DNA of 33,898 bases from a virus: positions 1 through 33,898 of IMG/VR virus record IMGVR_UViG_3300042326_000183; one strand, written 5' to 3'. Positions 1 through 8,600 of the stretch are shown piece after piece. Each line of letters opens with the position of its first letter. The first letter of the stretch is position 1. The translations under genes and the position numbers were made by a program. Below the pieces are notes generated by a model. It saw nothing but the letters and a program-made list of their open reading frames with translations, was not told the origin of the DNA and made no database searches.

Positions 1-597
1 ACTGAGGTGGCAGGTGGTACGATCACCGCTGTCAACGAAGCAGTAAAGGCACAGAAGCTGATCCAGATCGCACTGGGTGTAGCTTACGGGGAGAATGGAG
101 AGCTGCTCGAACTGGACTGTGGTCCGCGGATCAGCGCCGTGAAGGAAGTCATTGAGGAAGCAGGAGAAAAGGTGATCCTCTTTGTTCCCCTAACGGGAAC
201 TCTGCGGATGCTGGAGCGTGAACTGTCCAAGGACTGGACGGTCGGTGTGGTCAACGGCGAGGTGTCATCCGCCAAGCGCAACGACATCTTCCACAACTTT
301 CAGAATGCCCGCGACCCTCGTATATTAATTGCACATCCTGCGACAATGGCGCATGGATTGACCTTGACAGCGGCGTCAACCGTTGTATGGTATGGTCCGA
401 TCACTAGTAATGAACAGTATGTTCAGGCCAACGGTCGTGTCGAACGTATCGGCAAGAAGCATGTGTCGAACGTCGTACACATTGAAGCAACTGAGGTGGA
501 GCATCGTATCTATGAACGTCTGCAGAATAAGCAGAAGTTGCAGGGTGTGCTGCTAGACCTGATAGCCCAGATGGGAAAGGAACAACATGTCGTTTAG
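1..597 (+). CDS. SNF2-type DNA helicase, C-terminal part (cut by window edge)
   Basis: The reading frame is open to base 1, so this is the C-terminal ~198 residues of a longer protein; a GTG at 7 is only the first in-window start candidate. It shows helicase domain 2 features. A strand-loop ends in VVNGEVSS; AHGLTLTAASTVVWYGP matches helicase motif V; QANGRVERIGK (bases ~424-456) matches motif VI of SNF2 helicases (consensus Q..GR.hRiGQ), with the arginine fingers present. Family knowledge: phage SNF2-like helicases remodel or unwind DNA during replication or recombination. It lies upstream of an ssDNA-binding candidate and a primase-helicase, which fits a replication operon. The N-terminal half with Walker A/B lies outside the window, so activity cannot be confirmed. 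It overlaps the next gene by 11 bases. Confidence 0.85.
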   Translation, partial: TEVAGGTITAVNEAVKAQKLIQIALGVAYGENGELLELDCGPRISAVKEVIEEAGEKVILFVPLTGTLRMLERELSKDWTVGVVNGEVSSAKRNDIFHNFQNARDPRILIAHPATMAHGLTLTAASTVVWYGPITSNEQYVQANGRVERIGKKHVSNVVHIEATEVEHRIYERLQNKQKLQGVLLDLIAQMGKEQHVV

Positions 598-814
598 CAT
601 CGAGAAGGATGTCCCGCTGCCGGAGAAGAACGTGCGCTGGAAGTATCCATTCGACCAGATGGAAGTTGGTGACAGCTTCTTCGTCGTGAACAAGGACACC
701 ACGCAGATGTCTGCGCTGTGCAAGCGGGCTGGCAAGCGCCTCGAAGGGCGCTTCGTTACCGCCAAGACGGAGAAGGACGGCCAGTCTGGCGTCCGGGTCT
801 GGAGGATGGAATGA
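587..814 (+). CDS. Small conserved phage protein (DUF7303-like)
   Basis: This 75-residue protein has the layout I associate with the phage DUF7303 family: an N-terminal IEKDVPLPEK, then KYPFDQMEVGDSFFV, a central basic helix (SALCKRAGKRLEGRF) and a C-terminal strand ending in GVRVWR. Its function is unknown; the family is usually found in phage replication and early operons. The start at 587 lies inside the helicase gene's last codons and has a good ribosome binding site (GGAAAGGA about 6 bases upstream). It ends in an ATGA overlap with the next gene, so the three genes are probably translationally coupled. The family name is from memory. Confidence 0.75.
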   Translation: MSFSIEKDVPLPEKNVRWKYPFDQMEVGDSFFVVNKDTTQMSALCKRAGKRLEGRFVTAKTEKDGQSGVRVWRME

Positions 815-1212
815 GCTTTACAGTCGAGCAGGTGGTGGAGACCTATCTCAAACTGCGGAGGAAGAAGGAGGCAGTCGAGAACGAGACCAAGGAAAAGGTG
901 GCTGAACTCAAGGCCAAGATGGCCAAGCTGGAAGCATGGCTCATGCAGAAGGCTGACGATGAAGGCGTCACTTCGTTCAAGACTTCGGCTGGCACGGCCT
1001 TCGTGACCAGCACTGACTTCGCCAACGTCGCAGATTGGGACGCTGTGCTTACCTTCATCAAGAACCATGACGCGTTCGACATGCTGGAGCGGCGTGTGTC
1101 CAAGACCGCGGTGCGGTCCCACATGGATGAGACTGGCGACGTGCCGCCGGGTATTACCTACGGCACCAAGCTGGGCATCAACATCCGCAAGGCATCAGGG
1201 GGTGACGAATGA
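811..1212 (+). CDS. Conserved phage protein with N-terminal coiled coil (DUF7173-like)
   Basis: A 133-residue protein. An upstream in-frame start at 718 exists, but ATG 811 is preferred: it has GGAGG five bases upstream and forms an ATGA overlap with the previous stop. Residues ~8-50 form a charged helix (LKLRRKKEAVENETKEKVAELKA style), a likely coiled coil. The C-terminal half (SAGTAFVTS, DWDAVLTFIKNHDAFDML, RRVSKTAV, GDVPPGITY) matches a pattern I recall from widespread phage proteins encoded near recombination and ssDNA-binding genes. No catalytic motif is visible, and a role as a replication accessory is inference from context. The 3' end overlaps the next start by 4 bases (ATGA). Confidence 0.75.
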   Translation: MSFTVEQVVETYLKLRRKKEAVENETKEKVAELKAKMAKLEAWLMQKADDEGVTSFKTSAGTAFVTSTDFANVADWDAVLTFIKNHDAFDMLERRVSKTAVRSHMDETGDVPPGITYGTKLGINIRKASGGDE

Positions 1213-1481
1213 GGTGGCTTCGCAGAATGGTGCGCCGCTGGTTGGAAGGACCCATGCCGGAGGTGGTTGGTCACGGTGAGCACTCGACGCTGCAGATGCT
1301 GACCTCCATGGATAACCCGGCGACGCACGTCGTGACGCCGATCCGCAATGGCTTCCTTATCAGCACTCGCGCCTACAACCCCAATGGTCCGGACAAAGTC
1401 GACGCAGTCTACGCAGCAAGCGCAGACGAACTCGGGCCCCTGCTCGTCGCCGAGATGGCGACGCGGCGTCTCACCAAGTAA
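1209..1481 (+). CDS. Hypothetical protein, basic N-terminus
   Basis: This 90-residue protein is not recognised. It begins with a very basic amphipathic stretch (MRWLRRMVRRWLEGP); the rest looks like a small alpha/beta fold with strands THVVTPIRNGFLIST and a C-terminal helix DELGPLLVAEMATRRL. It is coupled by an ATGA overlap to the gene before it and lies 17 bases before the ssDNA-binding candidate. No transmembrane segment or catalytic motif is visible. Its position suggests an accessory factor of the replication operon, but that is only context. Confidence 0.6.
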   Translation: MRWLRRMVRRWLEGPMPEVVGHGEHSTLQMLTSMDNPATHVVTPIRNGFLISTRAYNPNGPDKVDAVYAASADELGPLLVAEMATRRLTK

Positions 1482-1498
1482 CGCTCAGAGAGGACAAC

Positions 1499-2482
1499 AT
1501 GAGCAACATCGTACCTTCCAACATCCAAATCCCGGCACACCTCGCACGTGTGGTCGGTCAACCCTCTGCTCTGTCGGCCGCTCTGGCCGGTGGTCTGGCA
1601 GGTGGCGCGGAGTTCCCGCGCATCTCCATCAAGGGCAGCCGCTTCCGCATCATCGAGGGCGGTGCCGAGACTGTGCTTGAGGACACCAAGCTGTCGGTCG
1701 TGATCGTGGGTGCCAACCCGCGCCTGTCCAAGACGTTCTATGCCAAGCAGTGGACCCCGGACAGTGAGCCCTCGTCGCCTGACTGCTACTCGCTGGACGG
1801 CATCCGCCCGCATGGTGAGAGCACCGACCCGCAGAACGACACCTGCGCTGGCTGCCCGATGAACGCGTGGGGTTCCAAGATTACGCCGATGGGCCAGCAG
1901 ATCAAAGCCTGCGCCGACCAGAAGCGTCTGGCTGTCGTGGCATCCAACGATCCCGAAGGCCCGGTGTACCTGTTGCAGATCACCCCGGCTGCACTCAAGG
2001 GTCTGGGTTCCTACCAGAAGGAACTGCAGATGCGGGGCATCCCGGTCGAGGCAGTCAAGACCGTGGTCACCTTCGACACTGACGCCAGCTTCCCCAAGCT
2101 GATGTTCAAGTTCGGCGGCTTCCTCGACGAGGGTGAGTACGCTGCGGTCGAAGGGCTGTTCGGTTCGGACAAGGTGCTTGAGATCACTGGCGAGAAAGAG
2201 ACCGCCGCTGAACCCAAGGCTGAGCCCAAGCCTAAGGCTGCCACCAAGCCCGCCGCTGTCGCTGCCAAGCCCAAGCCCGCTCCGGTCGAGGAAGAAGCCC
2301 CGGCACCCAAGCGTGGGTTCGGTGCGAAGGCAGCCGCTCCGGCTGAGGAGGAAGAAGCCCCGGCACCTAAGCCTAAGGCTGCTGCACCTAAGCCCGCAGC
2401 ACCCAAGGTGGAGAAGGCTGGCGCTGGCTCCCTCGCTGATGAGATCGCCAACCTGATGTCGGACATGGACGATGATGACTGA
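1499..2482 (+). CDS. Probable phage single-stranded DNA-binding protein (Cys4 cluster, acidic tail)
   Basis: This 327-residue protein has three visible parts. The N-terminal ~220 residues form the folded core and carry four spaced cysteines: C96, C116-x2-C119 (DTCAGCP) and C138, a plausible zinc site. Residues ~230-305 are a low-complexity Ala/Pro/Lys/Glu linker. The final residues end in an acidic tip (MSDMDDDD). A folded core, flexible linker and acidic C-terminus is the general plan of bacterial and T7-like SSBs, whose tail recruits replication partners. Its place between the helicase and the primase-helicase fits. There is no clear OB-fold signature I can point to, so the call rests on architecture and context. 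The start has GAGAGGA upstream. Confidence 0.6.
   Translation: MSNIVPSNIQIPAHLARVVGQPSALSAALAGGLAGGAEFPRISIKGSRFRIIEGGAETVLEDTKLSVVIVGANPRLSKTFYAKQWTPDSEPSSPDCYSLDGIRPHGESTDPQNDTCAGCPMNAWGSKITPMGQQIKACADQKRLAVVASNDPEGPVYLLQITPAALKGLGSYQKELQMRGIPVEAVKTVVTFDTDASFPKLMFKFGGFLDEGEYAAVEGLFGSDKVLEITGEKETAAEPKAEPKPKAATKPAAVAAKPKPAPVEEEAPAPKRGFGAKAAAPAEEEEAPAPKPKAAAPKPAAPKVEKAGAGSLADEIANLMSDMDDDD
2288..2371 (+). repeat. 60-bp-spaced repeat in the linker of the ssDNA-binding candidate
   Basis: The block starting GAGGAAGAAGCCCCGGCACC occurs at 2288 and again at 2348, exactly 60 bases apart, encoding EEEAPAPK twice. Further Pro/Ala/Lys-coding repeats (GCACCTAAGCC-type) follow. This is a degenerate in-frame repeat within the disordered linker and is likely to vary in length between relatives. 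Confidence 0.7.
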
Positions 2483-2759
2483 GCAGAAGCGGATCACGTT
2501 CGACAAGATCGACGCGCTCCGTAGGCACATGCTGCTCACGCACACCCAGATGGCAAGGTTACTCGGGGTATCCCGGGTAACCTACTACAACTGGAAAAAA
2601 GAGGGCCACCCTGCTGAGCGAAATCTCACGAAAACACGGGCTATCCTAAAGGACATGCTCCGTGTTATGACAGAACACGACTGGCCGGCGCCGGCCGTTG
2701 TGGCGATGACTCAGGATGAGCGACTGATCGAGCTACAGAAGTTGCTTCTCGTAAGATAA
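2472..2759 (+). CDS. Small helix-turn-helix DNA-binding protein
   Basis: A 95-residue protein with an Xre/Cro-like helix-turn-helix at about residues 20-45: LTHTQMARLLGVSRVTYYNWKKEG has the usual helix, GVS turn and recognition helix. The rest is mostly helical, with no effector domain. It starts (ATG 2472 or 2475) inside the last codons of the ssDNA-binding gene, overlapping by up to 11 bases, and is followed by a GC-rich hairpin before the primase-helicase gene. A transcriptional regulator of the replication or early operon is the natural inference; its target site is not identifiable here. Confidence 0.75.
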   Translation: MMTEQKRITFDKIDALRRHMLLTHTQMARLLGVSRVTYYNWKKEGHPAERNLTKTRAILKDMLRVMTEHDWPAPAVVAMTQDERLIELQKLLLVR

Positions 2760-2762
2760 AGG

Positions 2763-2783
2763 TAGGGGGCCCCGCGCCCCCTA
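2763..2783 (+). terminator. GC-rich hairpin between HTH gene and primase-helicase gene
   Basis: A perfect inverted repeat TAGGGGG / CCCCCTA with a 7-base loop (CCCCGCG) lies 3 bases after the HTH stop. No T-tract follows, so it is not a textbook intrinsic terminator. It could attenuate transcription, act as an RNA-processing or stability element, or form an operator. It also contains the palindrome GGGGCCCC. Confidence 0.4.
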
Positions 2784-2805
2784 TCGCACCGAGCAGGGTA
2801 GGGAC

Positions 2806-5688
2806 ATGGACACAACAGAGTTCTTGGGCAGAGTGCTGCCCGACGAAGGGTATTACGTAGCGACAGTTATCAACCCGGACAAACGCGCGCAGAAGTCTTA
2901 TGAGACCATAGACGCGCTGTCCAATGCGGTAGTCCGGATCGACATCGCTGGTGGTAACGTGTACTACGCAATGTCTTCATTCGTAGAAGCGGGCAACCGC
3001 AAGCAGGTGAACGTCAAGCAGACCAAGGCTCTGTTCATTGACATCGACTGTGGCGAGGAGAAGCCCTTCGCCGACCAACGCGAGGGTGCCAGAGCCCTCA
3101 AGACATTTCTCAAAGCCAGTGGCCTGCCGCCACCCATGATCGTCAACTCCGGCCGTGGTCTCCACGTGTACTGGCCGTTGACCGAGGCGCTTGCGCCCGC
3201 TGACTGGCAGCCTCTGGCTGATGCACTCAAGGAGTGCGCGAAGCAGAACGGCTTCGAGATCGACCCGGCAGTTACCGCCGACAGCGCCCGAGTGCTGCGC
3301 CCCGTGGGTACCCACAACCCTAAGAACGGGGCGGAAGTGGTGCTCATCAAGGACGCACCCGACAACGACCCCGACGACCTACGCCAGCTCCTAGCAAACT
3401 ACATGTACCGTGCGCCCACCAAGCGGGGCTTCGCTGCGCAGGCCAAGCCAGTGTCGAGCATCACGGGAGCGCTTGCGTCCGGGCAGGAGTACGAGCCAGC
3501 CGTTGCGGGCAACATCATCGAGGGCTGCGCACAGGTGCGCTGGGCTGCCAACAACCAAGGGGATGTGGAGGAGCCGTTCTGGTATGCGCTGCTCGGCATC
3601 GCTGCCTTCTGCGACGACCCGGAAGGGACGGCCGTTGCGTGGTCAGACCAGCACCCGGACTACGACTATAGTCGTACTGTCCTCAAGGTGGAGCAGTGGA
3701 GAGGCAAGGCCACAGGACCAACCACCTGTGCCAAGTTCAAGGACCTGCGCTCGGCTGGCTGCAACAAGTGCCCCTTCGCTGGCAGGATCACCTCACCCTG
3801 CCAGATCGGACGCAAGCTGACTGAGGCCGAGGGTCCGGCCGAGGACGCGCTCGACGAAGTAGCACGAGAAGTGCCCATGCCTCCGGGCTTCAAGCGTGTG
3901 GCCAAGGGCGGCATCGCCCAGACCATCGACGACACGGACATCATGGTCGTACCGTTCGACCTGTATCCTGTGAGCTACGGCAAGGATGAAGCCCTTGGCT
4001 ACGAGGTCGTCCGCTTCCATTGGAAGCGCCCGCACAAGGGCTGGCAGGAACTCAAGTTCAGGCAAGCCTACCTCGCCGACGGCAACCGTGAGTTCCCCAC
4101 AGCAATCGCTGACCAAGGTATCGTGCTGCCCTTCAAGGGCATAACCGAGAGGTTCCAATACATGCTTCGCTCCTACATGGATGAACTACGCAGGCTCAAG
4201 ACAACCACCAACCTCTACACCACGCTGGGGTGGAAGGAGGAGAACACGCTGTTTGTTATCGGCGACAAGCAGGTGCGCAAGGATGAGCAAGGCCAGACCG
4301 TGGTCGAGGATGTCGTGCTGTCCTCTGCAGTGCAGCGGATCAGCACCGGGATGTACGGCGCGAAGGGTGACCACGAGAAGTGGGTCAAGATCACCAAACT
4401 CATGGAAGCTGCCGGGCTCAAGGCTCACATCTTTGCCATGGGTGTGTCCATGTCCGCGCCGCTCTACCAGTTCACCGGGCTCAAGGGTGCAGTGCTGTCG
4501 CTCTACGGGCCGACAGGCAGCGGCAAATCTCTGGCTCAGCTGGCGATGCAGTCCGTCTGGGGCAACCCTGTCGAGTTGCACTACCAGTCTAAGTACACCC
4601 AGAACGCGCTGTTTACGCGCCTGTCCTTCTACAGCAACCTGCCCATGACGATCGACGAGACCACCATGATGCCCGACAAAGAGGTCGGCGACTTCATCTA
4701 CGGTGTGACGCAGGGCCGGGACAAGAGCCGCCTCAATGCCCGGGTAGAGGAGCGTGACCCTAAGACATGGGCCGCACCCGTGACGCTCTCGACCAACCGC
4801 CCTATGGGTGGCAAGCTGTTGGCTGCCACCTTCGAGACTGACGCGCAAATGGCCCGGATGCTGGAGCTTTCGTTGGAGAGTTCGGACATCTTCACCAAGA
4901 GCACGGATGTGGGGCGCAAGTTCTACAACACCATCACCCGCAACTATGGACATGTCGGCCTGCTGATCCTGCAGTGGCTGGTGGACAAGGGCGAAGCCGC
5001 CATCGTCAAGATGATTGCCGACCACATGGTCGCCTTTGAGAAGAAGTACAAAGTCCGGTTCACCGGAGAGGAGCGGTACTGGGAAGTCATGATCGTGCTG
5101 GCTGACCTGATGAACATGGTTGCCGTGCAGAATGGCTGGGTGGACTACGACTACGCCAAGGCCACTGAGTTCGCACTGGAGCAGGCTGGCATGATCCGCC
5201 GCAGCATCAGCGCCGCCAAGCTGGATGAGTTCGACTTGCTGGGCGAATACCTCAACGAGATGCGTGCTGCCACTGTCCTCGTCTCCCACATCGACGGCCA
5301 CGATCTGCCGATCTACGATCCCAGCAGGCTGCCGCGCGCAGAGGTCCGGGTGCGGTTCGATCTGTACCGCAAGGCCACCAATGCCAAGAACGATCGCGGC
5401 ATCCTGCTCGTGGACCGCACCCACTTCCGTCAGTGGATGGCCAGCCGGGGTGGAGACTGGAAGAAGTTTAGCGACGTGCTCGTGTCGGAAAGCATCGACG
5501 CCACACCGTCATCCAAGAAGGCCATCCTTGGCAGGGGCATCCCCGAACTGCGGCTCCCTCAGACCTACGTGGTCGGTATCAACATCGCCCATGACCGGCT
5601 CAACACTCTCTTGGAGAATGAGGATAACCGGCCGGAGAGCCTGACGCTTGGACAGTTGCGCCCGGTTGCACGTCCGCAGGTTCACTAG
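2806..5688 (+). CDS. Phage primase-helicase: AEP-type primase fused to DUF927-like P-loop helicase
   Basis: A 960-residue protein. The N-terminus carries archaeo-eukaryotic primase motifs: D79-I-D81 in LFIDIDCG (metal-binding acidic pair), SGRGLHVYW with H120, and the RVLRPVGTHN stretch (~162-171). A cysteine cluster C308...C319-x2-C322...C332 is a likely zinc-binding linker. The C-terminal half has a P-loop ATPase: Walker A GPTGSGKS at 568-575 and Walker B-like MTIDE with D617/E618, followed by RDKSRLN and a sensor-like LSTNRP. The arrangement matches DUF927-type helicases in mobile elements and phages. Expected role: priming and unwinding at the replication fork. The start has only a modest AGGG-type ribosome site. 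The stop TAG is shared, through CTAG, with the convergent giant gene. Confidence 0.88.
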   Translation: MDTTEFLGRVLPDEGYYVATVINPDKRAQKSYETIDALSNAVVRIDIAGGNVYYAMSSFVEAGNRKQVNVKQTKALFIDIDCGEEKPFADQREGARALKTFLKASGLPPPMIVNSGRGLHVYWPLTEALAPADWQPLADALKECAKQNGFEIDPAVTADSARVLRPVGTHNPKNGAEVVLIKDAPDNDPDDLRQLLANYMYRAPTKRGFAAQAKPVSSITGALASGQEYEPAVAGNIIEGCAQVRWAANNQGDVEEPFWYALLGIAAFCDDPEGTAVAWSDQHPDYDYSRTVLKVEQWRGKATGPTTCAKFKDLRSAGCNKCPFAGRITSPCQIGRKLTEAEGPAEDALDEVAREVPMPPGFKRVAKGGIAQTIDDTDIMVVPFDLYPVSYGKDEALGYEVVRFHWKRPHKGWQELKFRQAYLADGNREFPTAIADQGIVLPFKGITERFQYMLRSYMDELRRLKTTTNLYTTLGWKEENTLFVIGDKQVRKDEQGQTVVEDVVLSSAVQRISTGMYGAKGDHEKWVKITKLMEAAGLKAHIFAMGVSMSAPLYQFTGLKGAVLSLYGPTGSGKSLAQLAMQSVWGNPVELHYQSKYTQNALFTRLSFYSNLPMTIDETTMMPDKEVGDFIYGVTQGRDKSRLNARVEERDPKTWAAPVTLSTNRPMGGKLLAATFETDAQMARMLELSLESSDIFTKSTDVGRKFYNTITRNYGHVGLLILQWLVDKGEAAIVKMIADHMVAFEKKYKVRFTGEERYWEVMIVLADLMNMVAVQNGWVDYDYAKATEFALEQAGMIRRSISAAKLDEFDLLGEYLNEMRAATVLVSHIDGHDLPIYDPSRLPRAEVRVRFDLYRKATNAKNDRGILLVDRTHFRQWMASRGGDWKKFSDVLVSESIDATPSSKKAILGRGIPELRLPQTYVVGINIAHDRLNTLLENEDNRPESLTLGQLRPVARPQVH

Positions 5689-8600
5689 TTCTGGATCATC
5701 AGGTCGATCAGGTTCTGCAGATCACGCTCGGCAGCATTAGGCGCGGACCGCAAGGTCCGTTCCATGGCTGGACGACGTGCTTCTTTTAGCGCACGCTGAG
5801 AGTTCTTGACGAAGTTCTTAATCTCCAGACCAGTGCCCTTGGACCCTGCGTTCCACGTGTCAACTTCCGCTTCGATCTCACGCGCCCGCGCCCGGTCGCC
5901 CTCCATCATGGCCTTGACCCATCCAGTCCTGTACGCCGTAGTTTGCTCACGCTGGTAGTCCGTGATGCGTTTGGCCATACCGATCATTTCGTACTGACGG
6001 GAAGCCGCGGCTGGGTAGAACCCGAGCACCCGTGCCAGAACGACACCGGCACTCATCTCCGGCGACACAGTGTAACCGCGCCGATCAGTAATTGCACCGT
6101 TCTGCATGTAGACGTAGGCTTCACCAGCCGCACGCATCATGGTTACGGGGGACTCGCGCAGTACATCTTCAACATCCACCGTGGCGGTGAATGGGGCCGT
6201 GAGCGCCTGTTTGGCAAACGTACCTGTAGCACCAATCATGCCTGCAGCAGGACCGAGGATTTCCATGACAGACCGGAACGGGTCAGCCCCAGCTATGAGA
6301 GCGCCCGAGCCCGGCAGCAAATCCCCGAGTGAGGTCTTAGCGGCCACGTCTCCGGGTACGAACTGGTTGACCAAGCCCTGCATAAGCAGCGGCGACATCC
6401 CCGGGAAGATGCTGTCCAACATCTGCGCTGCTTCGTAACGGGCGCCCTGCCATCCGGAGATTTTTAGGGTCTGCGCGATGGTGTCGATGACATCTTCAAG
6501 GTCTTCCGCGAAGGGCAGACCCGCCAGACCTGTCAGCATCCACAAGGACCCCAACATGAAAATCTGTCCCTTGCGGTCCATGTTGGCCAGCAGCTGGACA
6601 GACGTGGTGACGAACACCTTGTACATGTAGGCAAAAGACTGGATGCCCGAGCGCCATGCAGGCGGACGGTTAAGGACGGCGTAGTCACCAAGCGTGAGGT
6701 CCAGTGCTTGCAACGCGAACTGTGTCGCTTGGTCGTGCGCCTCGGCTTCTGTCTTACCGGCTGCCAGCTTGCGGGCGTATTCAAGCCGATAGGCTGTAAG
6801 ACCTGCAGTCTGGCGCGACGCGCGTTCAAACGAGTTGAACGTCCACATCCATACGTCGATGGCTTTCTGGGCAGCCCCGCGAGTTACCCGCCCGCGGGAT
6901 GTACCGATGAGCGAGTTGGTCTGGGCGGGCGTTAGCTTGCCGTCAAGGATACCTTCCTTGAGAAACTGTGCTTCTCTGGCCGACAGACCAAACTGTTTCT
7001 GGAGTTTGTCACTGGCTTCCACCTCAGCAAAAAACTCAGCGGTATCGAACCGACTGTCAACAATACTGCGCCCACCTACCTGCGCAGCAGCACGAACCAT
7101 CTCCTTGTGGACGTTACCGAGACCGAAGCCCCCACCGAAAGCGGTTTTGCTGTTGTATGAAGCGAGATAGGGGACGACGTTGGTTTCCAGCGCTACGAAG
7201 TTCATAGCCCCCGTTGCAACAGAGCCGCCAAGCTGGACCATAGAAGTAATTGCCCGCAAGGCGGACACCCAAGGCTTCGCCCCGAAGTCGGATTCGTCAA
7301 CGCTTCTGTTGCCCTCGACAAACTCCATCGTCTTAGCGGCTTCGCCGTAGAACTGGTTGGCGCGGTTGGCGGGACCGCCACGGGTCTGCTGTACCATGTG
7401 GGCGTAGGCTTCATAGATACGGCGTGCGTCCACCTTGGCCTCACGGGAGACCGTGGGGTCTGCGTCCATAGCATCGGCGCGTTCTTTCAGAACCTCCGCC
7501 CAGTCGCGCCCGGTGCGCGGGTCCTTGAGTTCCGCGTTCCACAGTTCATTCGTGGACCTCATGCTGCGGTCCATAAGCTCTGACCTACGCACACGCGTGG
7601 CGATCTTGGCCACAGTAGACGCACGACCTTCAATGTGACGAGATGCAGCCATGATCGCGTCCGGGTCGGCGCCGGGAGTAAACGCACGCATCAGGCGGTT
7701 ACGAGCTGAGCTGTTCTGCCGAGTGAGCGCGACGACCAACTGTTCTAATTTTTGCGGCGACAGGTTGATGTCAAACTGCCGGATGCCGCGAAGGAACTCG
7801 TTAAGGTTGAGGTCCGGCGGCGCAGCTACGGTTTCCAGCGCGGTTTCAGGCACAGCCTGTAGCGTTACATTGCCGAGCACGTAGCCTTGTGCGGCGTCGC
7901 TGTAGTACATCACCTCGAACGGGGTGTTACCAAAGGCTTCGTTGGCCTTGCCCGACATCTCCACAGCTTCCGACAACGAGTCAAACTGGGAGTAGACCAG
8001 TTGCTCCCGGTAGGAGTCCTTGACCTGCACCGGCTTGCCATCGACGAGGGCTACGACACGCATCTGGAACCGCCCCTCCCGAAGGATAGGAACGTACCCG
8101 GTGAACAGCGTGCGCTTGGTGTAAGCGTCCGCGTCTTGGTTGGCGATCTCGGCGGTGATGATTTGCTTCACCTTGTCCTGCACCGCGAACTTGTCCTGCA
8201 CCGCGAACTTGTCCTGCACCGCGAACTCGTCACGCTTGAGGGATAAGCGCTGCCGGAAGCCCTTGAGCTTGGCAATTAGATCGTCTGCGATCTGGGCTTC
8301 CATGGCAGCAGGTAGAGTTCTGTCTACTTCGCTGCCTGCCTCGCCCTTGATGAACACACGCGGCTCTACGAGCAGCTTGCGCAGTGCATCGAAACGATCT
8401 GTCGACTCCCCAATGAGCGCCATGTTTGTCTGGCGCAGCACATCGTTGGCGTAGGTCTGATAGTCAGGATCGAGCTTGGCGCCGCCGGACTCGCTCACGG
8501 TGACGTCTGTGGTGTACAGGTTACTGTACGTTTCGGCCACCGTCACGAGCGCTGCCCGCTCATCCGCAGTTAGTTCTCCATCCGTGACAGACTGCGCCAG

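Noticed and set aside
1409-2545. 378-codon minus-strand open frame opposite the ssDNA-binding gene
   Set aside because: It mirrors the Ala/Pro-rich linker, giving Gly/Leu/Arg runs; an antisense shadow.
4186-5424. 412-codon minus-strand open frame opposite the primase-helicase gene
   Set aside because: It is antisense to a gene with clear motifs, has no family features and is His/Val/Leu-heavy, as GC-rich antisense frames are; no ribosome site or operon context.
5744-5759. Hairpin CGGACC-GCAA-GGTCCG just past the convergent stops
   Set aside because: Only a 6-bp stem, inside coding sequence and without a T-tract; not strong enough to call a terminator, though it could be tested.
8173-8226. 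CRISPR-like or iteron-type repeat
   Set aside because: The copies are directly adjacent with no spacers, in frame, and lie inside a structural gene; slippage repeat is the simpler reading.
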